Both the position numbers and the translations under genes were made by a program. The notes beneath the pieces were generated by a model. The model made no database searches. It was given only the letters and a program-made list of their open reading frames with translations, and had not been told where the DNA came from. Shown here one piece after another: positions 1-10,700 of a DNA stretch of 25,157 nucleotides. The first letter of the stretch is position 1. Each line of letters opens with the position of its first letter. Source of the stretch: Mastigamoeba balamuthi (lineage: Eukaryota; Evosea; Mastigamoebida; Mastigamoebidae); NCBI GenBank assembly GCA_902651635.1, contig CACRSC010000236.1, forward strand, positions 7,223-32,379, in the 5' to 3' direction.

Positions 1-84
1 GCATATTGGTCTCGGCATGCACTACCTCGTCATGCGGTCAGGGAGGACAGAAATGGCAGAGGCACACAGGTCATCGCGGGCAGC

Positions 85-1374
85 TCAGGGCGTCCTGCTG
101 AACTTCCTGACCATTTCGTCGACCTGGCAGCGGTGCCACGTCGCCGTCTGCGTCGTCGCGTCGCGGACGCTGTACGTCGCCACGTAGTAGTCGCCGACCC
201 TCGCGAGCCCGCTGACGTACTGGAACGGGTCCCTCTCGTCGAGGCTGAACGACTCGCTCGCCCCCGTGAGGGCGTAGGGCGTGCTGCCCTGGAACGTGTA
301 GAAGAAGAAGCTGACGGCGGTGCCCACCCTGTAGTGCCCCACGCCCAGGTAGTCCCCCGTCTCGACGCGGTACACCGGCACGCTGCTCGGCCGCAGCGGC
401 TTGCCGCCCCCGCGGACCAGCCTGTTGAGCCCCGGCCAGCTCGTCGTCTCGACCAGCCTGCACGAGACGCTGCTGGTGCCACCTGCGACCGCGGCTGCCG
501 GCAGCGGGCACGAGAGCACGACGTGCGGGTCGAGCGAGTACGAGACGAGCACGGCGCCGCCGGGGCCCTCTGCAAAGGGCACCCAGTTCTTCTGCGTCGG
601 CACGTGCTCGTTGTACGACAGCCACACGACCGACCGCACCGCCACGGCCGCCCTGCCGGCCCCGCGCGCGGCCGCGCCCTCCGCCGCCGCCGAGACCTCG
701 GCGAGGGCGGTCCTGAGGACGGCGATGCGGCGCTGGCAGTCGCTGGGGCGCATGTTGTTGGTGAAGACCAGCAGCGAGCCGTCGGCCAGCACGACGCCCC
801 TGGGGTCCTCGTACCCCACGCAGCTCAGGCTGCACCCGCCCTCGCCGCTCGTGCTCCTGTTGGCCTCGCTCTCGCGCAGCAGCGGGTCCTCGGCGTCGAG
901 CGCCACCGCGGGGCCCGGCGCGCACTCGGCGAGCCGGCCAGCGAACGGGCGGCCCTCGGGCAGCGCCCAGAGGTGCAGCGAGACGTAGCTCCTGCCGCAC
1001 CACGCGCTCAGCGGGTGCAGGTCCCGGTAGAGCACCGCCAGCGCGCCCCGCGGCACAGGGGCCCCGCGCGCGTAGCCCAGGGCGCTGGGGTTGAACGTCG
1101 TGGGGAAGGGGTGCCCCGGCATCCCGCGCTGCTGCTCCCGCACAGGCGGCCCCCGCGCGCAGGGCTCCTGGGGCTCCTGGGGCTCGTGGGCTCCGGCAGA
1201 GGAGCTGCTGGCCGGGGCGAGGGAGGTGGAGCTGGTGCTGCTGGTGCTGCTGGTGCTGTTGGAGGAGAAGAGAGAGGTGGAGGGGCCGAAGCCAGAGGCG
1301 AGGAGGGCCAGCCAGGCGCAGACAGCGGCAGCAGCCACGTACAGCGCCCACAGCTTCCTGTGGAGGATCCGCAT
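85..1374 (-). CDS. Type II membrane protein, putative beta-propeller glycan enzyme
   Basis: This single-exon frame encodes 429 aa. I start it at the ATG at 1374; the frame extends to a GTG at 1410, which is unlikely as a eukaryotic start. Residues about 8-30 form one hydrophobic segment after a short basic tail (MRILHRK). A Ser/Thr-rich stem with SST repeats follows, so the likely topology is type II, in the Golgi or ER. The lumenal part carries YEDPRG (188-193), QKNWVPF (261-267), LDPH (281-284) and YLGVGH (342-347). These resemble the EDPR and KNW/PH signatures of five-bladed beta-propeller glycosidases, phosphorylases and mannosyltransferases (GH130/GH43-like and related). That link is inference from motif memory; substrate and reaction are unknown. 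Potential N-glycosylation sites occur near residues 39 and 172. The gene lies downstream of giant gene B on the same strand. Existence is fairly sure, function is not. Confidence 0.7.
   Translation of the reverse strand: MRILHRKLWALYVAAAAVCAWLALLASGFGPSTSLFSSNSTSSTSSTSSTSLAPASSSSAGAHEPQEPQEPCARGPPVREQQRGMPGHPFPTTFNPSALGYARGAPVPRGALAVLYRDLHPLSAWCGRSYVSLHLWALPEGRPFAGRLAECAPGPAVALDAEDPLLRESEANRSTSGEGGCSLSCVGYEDPRGVVLADGSLLVFTNNMRPSDCQRRIAVLRTALAEVSAAAEGAAARGAGRAAVAVRSVVWLSYNEHVPTQKNWVPFAEGPGGAVLVSYSLDPHVVLSCPLPAAAVAGGTSSVSCRLVETTSWPGLNRLVRGGGKPLRPSSVPVYRVETGDYLGVGHYRVGTAVSFFFYTFQGSTPYALTGASESFSLDERDPFQYVSGLARVGDYYVATYSVRDATTQTATWHRCQVDEMVRKFSRTP
1231..1258. repeat. 9-bp tandem repeat coding for SST units
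   Basis: About three copies of a 9-bp GCTGGTGCT-type unit lie inside gene A. On the minus strand they encode repeated Ser-Ser-Thr in the stem after the membrane segment. A neighbouring GGGCTCCTG repeat at about 1165-1185 encodes repeated Glu-Pro-Gln. Such tracts are prone to length change by slippage. Confidence 0.7.
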
Positions 1375-1450
1375 GCTCCCTCGCTGAGACTGAGCGCGAG
1401 CTCCGGGCACCCCGCACCCAACTGCACCGAGGGAAGCAATCTCAAGAGAC

Positions 1451-1458
1451 GGGGGTGT
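1451..1458 (-). promoter_or_regulatory. ACACCCCC element upstream of gene A
   Basis: On the minus strand this reads ACACCCCC and begins just after TATTAA. It lies 77 nt upstream of the gene A start codon. The same octamer occurs upstream of genes B and D. A role as a core promoter or initiator element is inference. Confidence 0.35.
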
Positions 1459-1596
1459 TTAATATCTGTCATATCTGTCAGGTATCAGCAGTAAATATCA
1501 CAGAACAAATCGGAAAGAAAAAGAACCCAATCCAGGAGGGGTTGATTCGGAAATGCAGAGTGAATTCCCGGGAATAATGCGTGAATTTCTTGGAAT

Positions 1597-1602
1597 TTTA
1601 TT
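1597..1602 (-). terminator. Poly(A) signal AATAAA for giant gene B
   Basis: AATAAA on the minus strand lies about 110 nt after the TAG stop of gene B, in an AT-rich stretch. Position and composition suit a polyadenylation signal. The cleavage site is not visible. Confidence 0.6.
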
Positions 1603-1710
1603 CGTCAATTGACTGCGCGGATGCCCCCAACCCACGCAAGAGACTGGGCGCTGGCCGCGACAGTGATACAGCGGAGCGGGGACCCTGCAAGCAGAGCAGA
1701 CCGCCCCCCT

Positions 1711-4700
1711 CTAGCGCCTCACGGAGGCGGAGGACTGCTGGGCCTTGCGGAGCTTGTCGACGTCGGCCCTGGCAGCGGCGAGCTCCTTCTTGGCCATGTC
1801 CCTCTGCGTCCTGAGCTCCGCGGCCTCTGCCTGCACCTTGGCCAGCTCCACGCCCGTGAGGTCCAGCTTGCGGGCCAGCGCAGCCTCGCCGCCCTTGCCG
1901 CGCATCTTGTCGAGCCGCGCCAGCTGCTCCGAGGCCTCCTTGGCCCGCTGCAGCAGGCTCTCGCGGTCCGCCTCGGCCGTCGCCAGCCGCGCCAGCAGGT
2001 CGCGCATCTCGACGCCGTCGAGGCGCCGCGCGAAGCCGTCGCGCTCGCACATGACGCGGCGCAGCTCGGCCTCGCAGTCCTCGAGCGTCTTGTGCATCGA
2101 GCGCAGCTCGTTGCGCAGCAGGTCCGCCTCGTCCTTGGGCGCCATCGTGCCGGGCGCCGGTATGTTGGCCCTGTGCCCCGGCACGATCGTGAACACGTAC
2201 GTCGACCTCGCGGGCGCCGCCACGGCCCCCGCGAACACGTCCGCCGCGCTCTGCTCGGGCCGCGGGCTCCGCGCGGGCGACAGCCGCGGGCTCCTCGCCG
2301 GGTCCACGCGCGGGCTCTTGGCCGGGTCGATCCGCGGGCTCTTGGCCGCCTCCACCCGCGGGCTCTTGGCGGGGTCCATCCGCGGGCTCCTCAGCGCTGT
2401 CGCCGTCGCCTCCGCGGTCCGCGGGCTGCGGGGCCGCACGCCCGCAGAGGTCGCGGCGCTGGGCGGCCTGCCCGCCCCCGCGGCGCTCGGGGGCCTGCTG
2501 GCCGCGCTGGGCGGCCTGCTCGAGGAGGAGGAGCTCTTGGGGCGGTGGAAGTACTCCGAGGGCTGCGTGAGCGTCAGGGCGGGCATCTCGTCGTCCTGCA
2601 GCAGCGGCGGCATCTGCGGCATCGCGGGCACCGGGATGGAGCTGCGCGGCTGCTGCTGGTCCTCGGCCGCCTGCAGCCTCCTGCGCAGCTCCGCGACCTC
2701 CTCGTGCAGCTGCTCGATGTCGTGCTCCTTTGCGCGCAGCTGCTCCTCGAGCACCTCTACGCTGCGCTCCCCCGCTGGCGCGGCAGCAGCGGCAGGCCCG
2801 TTGCTCTGCTGCGCTTCTAGGCGCTGCACGAGCTCCGCCTCGCGCTTCTGCGCGGAAGAGAGACGCGCGGCGGCGTCCCTCTCGGCGGCCTCGAGCCTCT
2901 GCGCAAGAGTCTCGGCGTTCTTCGTGGCCTCTGCCAGCAGCTCCCTTGCTCTGGCCTCCTCCGCCTGCGCTTCCTTGGCCCGGCCCTCCGCAGCTGCCGT
3001 GCGCGCCTGCGCTTCAGAGGCTGCCTTCTGGAGCTCCGAGTCCTTCGAGGACGCAGAGGCCTTCATCTCCGCCTCCCGCGCCTCCCGCGCGCGCTCCCTC
3101 TCGGCGGCCTCGCTCTCGAGCTTCTGGAGGCGAGTAGAGGCCTCCGAGTGCTTCGTCCTGAGCGTGTCCAGCTCCACCGTGGCCGCCTGCAGCTGCGCCC
3201 TGGCCTTTGCAGTCTCTGCGCTCGCGGCGTCAGCGCTCTTCTGGGCCTCAGCAGCACGGGCGAGCAGCTCCTGCTCCCTCTGGTTGCCCGCGGCAGCAGA
3301 CGCGTCCCGGGCCTGCCTCTCCGCTGCCTGCGCTTCCTCGCGGTCCTTGCCCGCCTTCAGCTCCGCTCTTAGCGACTCCTCTTGCGCTTATTGGGGAAGA
3401 AGTGAGATGCAGCCCGCGGCACAGATGTCTGGTGCGCACCCTGACGCTCCTCGAGCTCGCGCTTGCACGAGCCTGCCTGGGCCTGGGCCTCTACGACCTG
3501 CGCCTGCAGGGACGATACCGTCTGCCGCAGCGTCTCCTCCTCGACGTCGCGCTGCTGCATGACCGCCTTGAGGTTCTCCTCGCGCTGGTCCACCTGCGCC
3601 TGAAGCCCCGTCATCAGCTCCACCGTCTGTGCGATCTGCGGCCCAGCGTTAGGGCGGGGCCACAGAAGAGACCCCGAGCCGAAGGGTTGGCGCGCCTTGT
3701 CGCTGTACGACTTGCAGTCGGCCTCGAGCTGGATGCAGCGCTCCTTGTACGCGTGCTCCTTCTTCTTGGCCTCGACGTACTTGTCCTGCGCCTCCTTCTG
3801 GAACCCGCGCAGGGCCTCGGCCTCGGTCTTCTGGATCTCCAGGACCGTCGTGAGATCCTCGGCCTTGTGCTGCTCCTCCTGCAGCCTCTCCTCGAGCTCC
3901 CTAACCCTCGCGTTGCTCGCCTCGGCCCCTGCGTCCTGCAGCGACTTGATGCGCGCCGCCTGCTCCCTGCACTCGCTCTGCGACGCCGCCAGCAACTCCT
4001 TGGCGAGCGCCAGCGCCTGTAGGTTCTCCGCGGCCTGCTTGCGCACGGCAGCCAGCATCGCGTCCGCCCCGGACGACAGCTCCGTTATCTGCTTCGACTG
4101 CGAGTCAATCGTCGCCTGAAGCTCCTCCGCGTGCTTGGCCAGCGTCTTCTTGTCCGTCTCGAGCGCCGCGATAGTCCGCTCGGCCTTGGCGACGCTCTCT
4201 GTGAGCACCGTCTCGCGCTCGTGGATGGCCGAGAGGCTCTGGTTGCCAGAGGCGAGCTGCTCCTGGAGCTTGATCAGCTGCGTCTGCGAGACGCTCAGGT
4301 CGGCCTCGAGCTCCGTGATGCGCACAGCCTGCTCGTGGTTGGCGAACACGAGGTCCGCGTTCTCGCGGGCTGAGCGCTGCTGTGACTCGCTCGCGTCGTC
4401 CAGGAGCCTGCTGTGGTCGCTGGCGCTCGCCTCTAGCGCAGCTGTCTTGTCGCGCAGCTGCTCTGCGAGGGCGCTAGCCGAGGCTTGCAGGTCGGCGATC
4501 TTCTGCTCGTACGACTGCGCGGCCTGATCGGCACCAGCGCGCAGGGACGAACACTCGGAACGCAGTGATGCCTCGGACTCAACGAGCACTCTGAGCTTTT
4601 CCTCCGTCTCGGACAGCTGCTTCGCACGGCTCTGCAGAGTCTCCTCTGCCTCGGCGACGCGCGTGGCCAGACCGTCGCGCTCAGCCTCCACTGCCGTTCT

Positions 4701-7700
4701 CCTGGCCTCCAGCTCCGCTACCTCGGTCCGGTGCTTCTCTTCCAGTTCGGCACACTTGCGCTGGCTCTCGGCGCTTGTGTCGGACACCTGCTGCTTCAGG
4801 TTGTCGTTCTCTGCGCGCAGCGCATCCGTTGCCTTCTGCGCCTCAGCGACACGGCTGCGCAGCGAAGCAGACTCTGATTCGAGAGAGGCCACCTGTGCGC
4901 GCAGTGCTGTCTCGGACTCGCTCAGCTCGCTCCCGCTCTTCTGCGATGCCTCCAGCTGCTCTCGTGTCTCTCGCAAGCTTGCTTCGAGTGCCGCGTTGGT
5001 GCTAGCAAGAGCGGTGCTCTGCTCGTTGAGCTTCCGAATCTGGGAATCGAGCCCGGCGATCTTCTTCTGGTAGTCCTCGGCTTCCTGACAGCGCGTCTCC
5101 AGCTGCTCGTTGAGGGCTTGCTTCTCCATTGATAGAGTCTCCTTCTCGTGTTTGGCGGCGTGCAGGGTCTCCTCCAGTTCTGTGATGCGCGACCCGAGGG
5201 ATGTCGACTCGCCCTGCGCCTCAGTCCGAGCTCTCGAGAGGTTTTGCTGCGACTCGGACAGCTCGGATCGCAGAGACTCCTTCTCCCGCTCGAGCTCATC
5301 AACGGAACTACGCAGCTTCTCGATCTCGGCGTCCTTGGCAGTTGCTGCAACACCGAGAGCCTTGTGTGACTTCTCGAGATCTACAACGCGCTGTCTCTCG
5401 CCCTCCAGCTCCTGCGTGAGGCTCGCGCACTTGTCCCTTGCCTCGCCTTCCACCTCCTCGATCCTCTTCTCCAGAGTGCAAATCCGCGCCGACTGCTCCT
5501 CCCCGGCCCTCTGCAGCTCCACCACCCGTGCCTCTGCGGACTCCTTCTCGGCTGTCCTTGTCTCCACAGTCTGTCGCAGTGCTTCCGTGTCCTTGCTCAG
5601 CTGCTCAACTCTGGCCTCGGTCTCGGACAGCTGCTTCGAGCGGCTCTGCAGAGTCTCCTCGGCCTCGGCAGCACGCTTGGCCAGACCGTCGCGCTCGGTC
5701 TCCACCGCTGCCCTCTTGGCCTCCTGCTCTGCCGCCTCTGCCCTGTGCTTCTCCACCAGTTCGGCGCACTTGTGCTGGCACTCGGCGTTGGTGTCTGCCA
5801 CCTGCTGCTTCAGGTTGTCGCTCTCGGTGTGCAGCGCCTCAGACGCCTTCTCCAACTCTGCGACATGGTTGTGCAGCGAAGAAGCCTCTGACTCGAGCTG
5901 TGCAATCTGCTTCGTCTGAGACTCCTTTGTGCTGTCCAACTCTGCGACACGACTGCGCAGCGACGCACACTCTGACTCGAGCGATGCCTCCTTTGCTCGC
6001 AGTGCTGTCTCCGACTCGCCCAGCTCCTTCCCGCGACTCCGCGACTCCGCCAGCTGCTCCTCTGTCGCGCGCAGCTGTGCCTCCAGGTCCCCCACGCTCT
6101 TGCTCAGCCCTGCGGCCTCCTCTGTCTTGGCCGTCAGCGTTCTCGTCAGCTCCTCGCAGCGACCTCTCTCCTGCTTCAGCTCGCTGTCCAGCGTCTTGGC
6201 CTGTGTCTCCGATTTCGCGATCTTCGCCTTGAGGTCCTCTGCCTCCTTTGCGCCTGCGCTGAGCTTCTCTTCCAGCTCCTGCTGCTGCGATTCCTTTGCG
6301 GACTGGCTTGCGCGCAGGCTCTCCTCCAGTTCGGCAATGCGGGAATTGAGGGACGCGGAGTTCTTCTGGGCGTCCTCCTGCGATTGCTGGAGCCTCTGCT
6401 GCGTGTCACTCACCTGACCTCGGAGATCGTCTCGTTCGCGCTCGAGTTGCCCAATGGTGGAAGTAAGGGATTCCCTCTCTGACCGCAGCTTCTCAGTCTC
6501 GGCGTCCTTGCAGGTCATGGCAGAGTGGGCTTCTGTTTGCTCCTTCTCCAGCTCGTCAATGCGCGATTTACTCACGACGAGTTGTTGTGAAAGGTCGGCA
6601 GACTTGGCTTGCGACTCCTGGAGAGCGGACACTGATGCGTCCAGCTCCCCCTGCAGTTTCGAACTGAGTTGGTCGAGCTCTGAGACGCGCTTTGCGAGTC
6701 CGTCGCGCTCCGCCTCGAGCCCCGCCTTCTTTTCCTCCAGCTCTGCCACCTGCGTGCTATGTTTCTGCTCGAGCTCTGCGCACGTCTGCTGGCTCTCATT
6801 CGCGGCTTCCGTCATCTTCTGCTTCAGTGCGTCGTTATCCGAGCGCATCACCGCCGACTCCTTCTCGAGCTCTGCAACGCGACCGTGCAGGGCGGTGACG
6901 TCGGATTCTGCGGAGGTGAGTTTAAGAGACAGTGAGGAGTTCAGCTCCTTCTCCTTCTGGGCAGCCGTCTCGAGCTCGGAGAGCTTCTTCTTGAGCTCGT
7001 CGACCTCCTTATCCCGTGCGCCGACTGTGCCCTCGAGTGACTGCTTCTCCGAGCACAGCAACTCCTTCTCGCGCTGTGTGGCACGGAGGCTCTCCTCCAG
7101 CTCGGTGATGCGCGAGCCCAGCGACGAGGACGTGCTTTGTGTCTCCTCCTGCGCCATTGAAGCCGCCTTCTGCGCGTCCGACACCTGCGCCTGCAGGTTG
7201 TCGCGCTCGTGCTCGAGTTGCTCGATCCTCTGCGTGAGCGAGTCGCGCTCTCTTTGCAGCTTCTCGCAGTCGGAGGTCTTTGTGGCGACGGAGACTGAGA
7301 GCTCGGCAGCATGCGATTTCTCGCGTTCGAGTTCCTGTGCGAGATCCGCTGCCTTGGCCTGCGACTCTGTGAGAGCCGCTGCAGTTGTATCCAGTTGCCC
7401 TTGCAGGTGGGTTTCGTGGGCCTTGCGCTCCTCGACGTCGGCCTCCAGGGTTCCGATGCGCTCGGACATGGACTTAACGGACTCGCTCGACTCTGCCTGC
7501 AGCTCCTCGATGCGCTTCTCGAGCGACCCAATGCGCGCCGACTGATCCTCGCTGGTCTTCTGCAACTGTGCTGCCCTGATCTCCACCGCTTCCTTCTCCG
7601 TGTTCTTCGACTGCAGGGCTTGACGGAGTTCCTCTGTATCATGAGTGAGTTGGGCAGTCTGCTGCTGGAGCTGCTCGATAAGCTGTCCCTTGGTGGCGAG

Positions 7701-10700
7701 CTGCTTCTGCTGCTCTGCGCTCTCGAGTGCAAGGCTTTCGTTGCGCTGCGTGAGAGCCTCTATCTCGTTTCGATGCTCGAGAGACGTCTTATCGCTCAGT
7801 TGCTTTGCTTCGTCTGCCTCAGTGTGCATAACAGCAACCTGGGACTCCAGCTGTGAGCAGTGCGAAGTCTGCCGCTCTAGAGATGTCTGCAGCTCTGAAA
7901 TACTCGTGTCGCGCTTACGAAGTTGGGCCTCGGTCTCGGACAGCTGCTTAGAACGGCTCTGTAGTGTCTCCTCTGCCTCGGCGACGCGTGTGGTCAGAAC
8001 GTCGCGCTCGGTCTCTACCGCTGTCCTCTTGGCTTCCAGCTCTGCAACCTCTGCTCTGTGCTTCTCCTCCTGTTCGGCACACTTGCGCTGGCACTCGGCG
8101 TTGGTGTCTGCCACCTGCTGCTTCAGGCCCTCGTTCTCGGTGTGCAGTTCCTCGGAGGCCTTCTCCACCTCTGCGACACGACTGCGCAGCGACGCACACT
8201 CTGACTCGAGCGATGCCTCCTTTGCTCGCAGTGCTGTCTCCGACTCGCCCAGCTCCTTCCCGCGACTCCGCGACTCCGCCAGCTGCTCCTCTGTCGCGCG
8301 CAGCTGTGTCTCCAGGTCCTCCACGCTCTTGCTCAGCCCTGTGGCCTCCTCTGTCTTGGCCGTCAGCGTTCTCGTCAGCTCCTCGCAGCGACCTCTCTCC
8401 TGCTCCAGCTCGCTGTCCAGCGTCTTGGCCCTCTCGTCCAGCGTCTTGACCTGTGTCTCCGATTCCGCGAGCTTCGCCCTGAGTTCCTCTGCCTCCTTTG
8501 CGCCTGCGCTGACCTTCTCAACCAGCACTTGTTTCTCTGAGCAGAGAGTCTCCTTTTCGGACTGGCTTGTGCGCAGACTCTCCTCCAATTGGGCTATGCG
8601 TGATCCAAGCGAGGAAGACGTGTTCTGAGTTTCTTCCTCTGCTTGCGATGCCTTCTGCTGAGCGTCGGACAATTGGCCCTGGAGAGAATCCCGTTCGTGC
8701 ACGAGCTTGTCGACGTTCTTCGCCAGAGAGTCGCGCTCTGATCGCAAATGCTCTGCGTCAGTGTCTTTTGCTGTTATGGCCTCGCTCAGCTCCCTGTGCG
8801 ACTTCTCGAGATCTGCGACGCGCTGTCTCTCGCTCTCCAGCTCCTGCGTGAGGCTCGCGCACTTGTCCCTCGACTCGCCTTCCACCTCCTCGATCCTCTT
8901 CTCCAGAGTGCAAATCCGCGCCGACTGCTCCTCCCCGGCCCTCTGCAGCTCCACCACCCGCCCCTCTGCGGACTCCTTCTCGGCTGCCCTTGTCTCCACA
9001 GTCTGCCGCAGTGCTTCCGTGTCCTTACTCAGCTGCTCAACTCTGGCCTCGGTCTCGGACAGCTGCTTCGAGCGGCTCTGCAGAGTCTCCTCGGCCTCGG
9101 TAGCACGCTTGGCCAGACCGTCGCGCTCGGCCTCCACCGCTGTCCTCTTGGCTTCCAGCTCTGCCGCCTCTGCGCTGTGCTTCTCGTCCAGTTCGGCGCA
9201 CTTGTGCTGGCACTCGGCGTTGGTGTCTGCCACCTGCTGCTTCAGGTTGTCGTTCTCTGAGTGGAGCGCCTTCGCTTCCTTCTCCACTTCTGCGATACGG
9301 CTGTGCAGTGAAGAAACCTCAGACTCGAGTGAGGCCACCTGTGTGCGAAGCGCTTCCTCGGACTCGCGAAGCTCGTCGGCACTCTTCTGCGATGCCTTCA
9401 GCTGCTCTCGTGTCTCTCGCAAGCTTGCTTCTAGCTCCTCGTTGTTCTGTGCCAGTGTGGCGTTTTGCTCTTTCTCTTGCTTTCGATCGGCGTCGAGCGC
9501 GGCGATCTTCTGCCTGAGCTCCTCTGCCTCTTTGCTGCCTGCGTTAAGCTGCTCTTCCAGCTCGTGCTTCTCGGCGCACAGAGTGTCTCTCTCTGACTGG
9601 CTTGCGGACAGGTTCTGCTCGAGATGCGCAATGCGCGACCCAAGCGTCGCGGACTCGTTCCTCGACTCCTCCTCGGCATGTGTTGCCTTCTGCTGGGCCT
9701 GAGAAACTTGTTCACGGAGGTCATCACGCTCGTGCTCGAGCTGCTCAACACTCTTGGCCAGATTCTCCCGCTCCGCGTTCAGCCTCTGGGACTCAGCGTC
9801 TTTGGTGGTGATGGTGTCGCCGAGCTCTTGGCGCTCCTTTTCCAGTGCAACGGTGCGCGCTCTTTCTTGCTCGAGCTCCTGCGTGAGGCCTGTGGCCTTG
9901 GTCTCCAGCTCCTGGATAGTGCTTGTAGCCTTCTCCAGCTGCCCTTGTAGCTGGGCTTCGTGGGCCTTGCGTTCCTCGACGTCGGCCTCCAGGGTTCCGA
10001 TACGCTCGGACATAGACTTGACGGACTCGCTCGACTCCGCCTGCAGCTCCTCGATGCGCTTCTCGAGCGACCCGATGTGCGCCAACTGCTCTTCTTTCGT
10101 CTTCTGAAGCTCAGCGACAAGGGCGCTTTGCTCTGCATTCAGCTTCTGCTGATCCTCCTTCTCGAGCACGAGGCGGTCATTCTGCTGCTTAAGCACCGCA
10201 ACCTCGCTGCAGAGCTCCAGCTTGGTTCCCTCGGCCTGCTTTTTGGCCTCTTCGTTCTCGGCCCGCAGCGACGCGACGAGAGCATCTTGGTCGGCAATTT
10301 GGGTCTTGCACTCGGCGACGGAGCCCTGCAGCGATTGGATCTGGAGAGTGAGCTCGGCCACCTTGGCGTCACGCTCCTGCTCGACCGCCACGAACTTTTC
10401 CTCCGTCTCGGACAGCTTCTTAGTGCGGTTCTGTAGAGTCTCCTCCGTTTCGGCAATGCGCTTTGCTAGATCGTCGCGCTCGGCCTCCACCGATGACCTC
10501 TGTGCCTCCAGTTCTGCAACCTCTGCGCTGTGCTTCTCGTCCAGTTCGGCGCACTTGCGCTGGCTCTCTGCGTTGGTTTCAGTAACCTGCTGCTTCAGGT
10601 TGTCGTTCTCTGAGCGAAGCTCTTCCGACGCCTTCTCCACCTCTGCGACACGGTTGCGCAGCGAAGCAGCGTCCGATTCGACGGATTCCACCTGCGCACG

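Larger units (their letters stand above)
1375..1710. other. Intergenic: 3' flank of gene B and 5' flank of gene A
   Basis: No coding frame is convincing here. The base composition drops to AT-rich between about 1455 and 1615, unlike the GC-rich coding regions on both sides. The segment holds a poly(A)-type hexamer for the giant gene and an AT-rich TATTAAA stretch (minus strand, about 1464-1458) directly followed by ACACCCCC, upstream of gene A. Both genes read leftward, so the gap must contain the end of one transcript and the start of the next. Confidence 0.6.

Noticed and set aside
1375-1410. Upstream GTG start for gene A at 1410
   Set aside because: The composition suits a eukaryote, where GTG starts are rare; the ATG at 1374 places a basic tail directly before the membrane segment.
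133-1494. Long plus-strand frame of 453 codons opposite gene A
   Set aside because: It is Arg/Ala/Gly-biased antisense of a GC-rich gene and has no recognisable domain, while the minus strand has a membrane anchor and conserved-looking motifs.
1745-3562. Plus-strand frame of 605 codons opposite the end of gene B
   Set aside because: It is Ser/Ala/Cys-rich, as expected for the reverse complement of Glu/Leu/Arg/Ala coiled-coil codons. It also crosses a proposed gene B intron.
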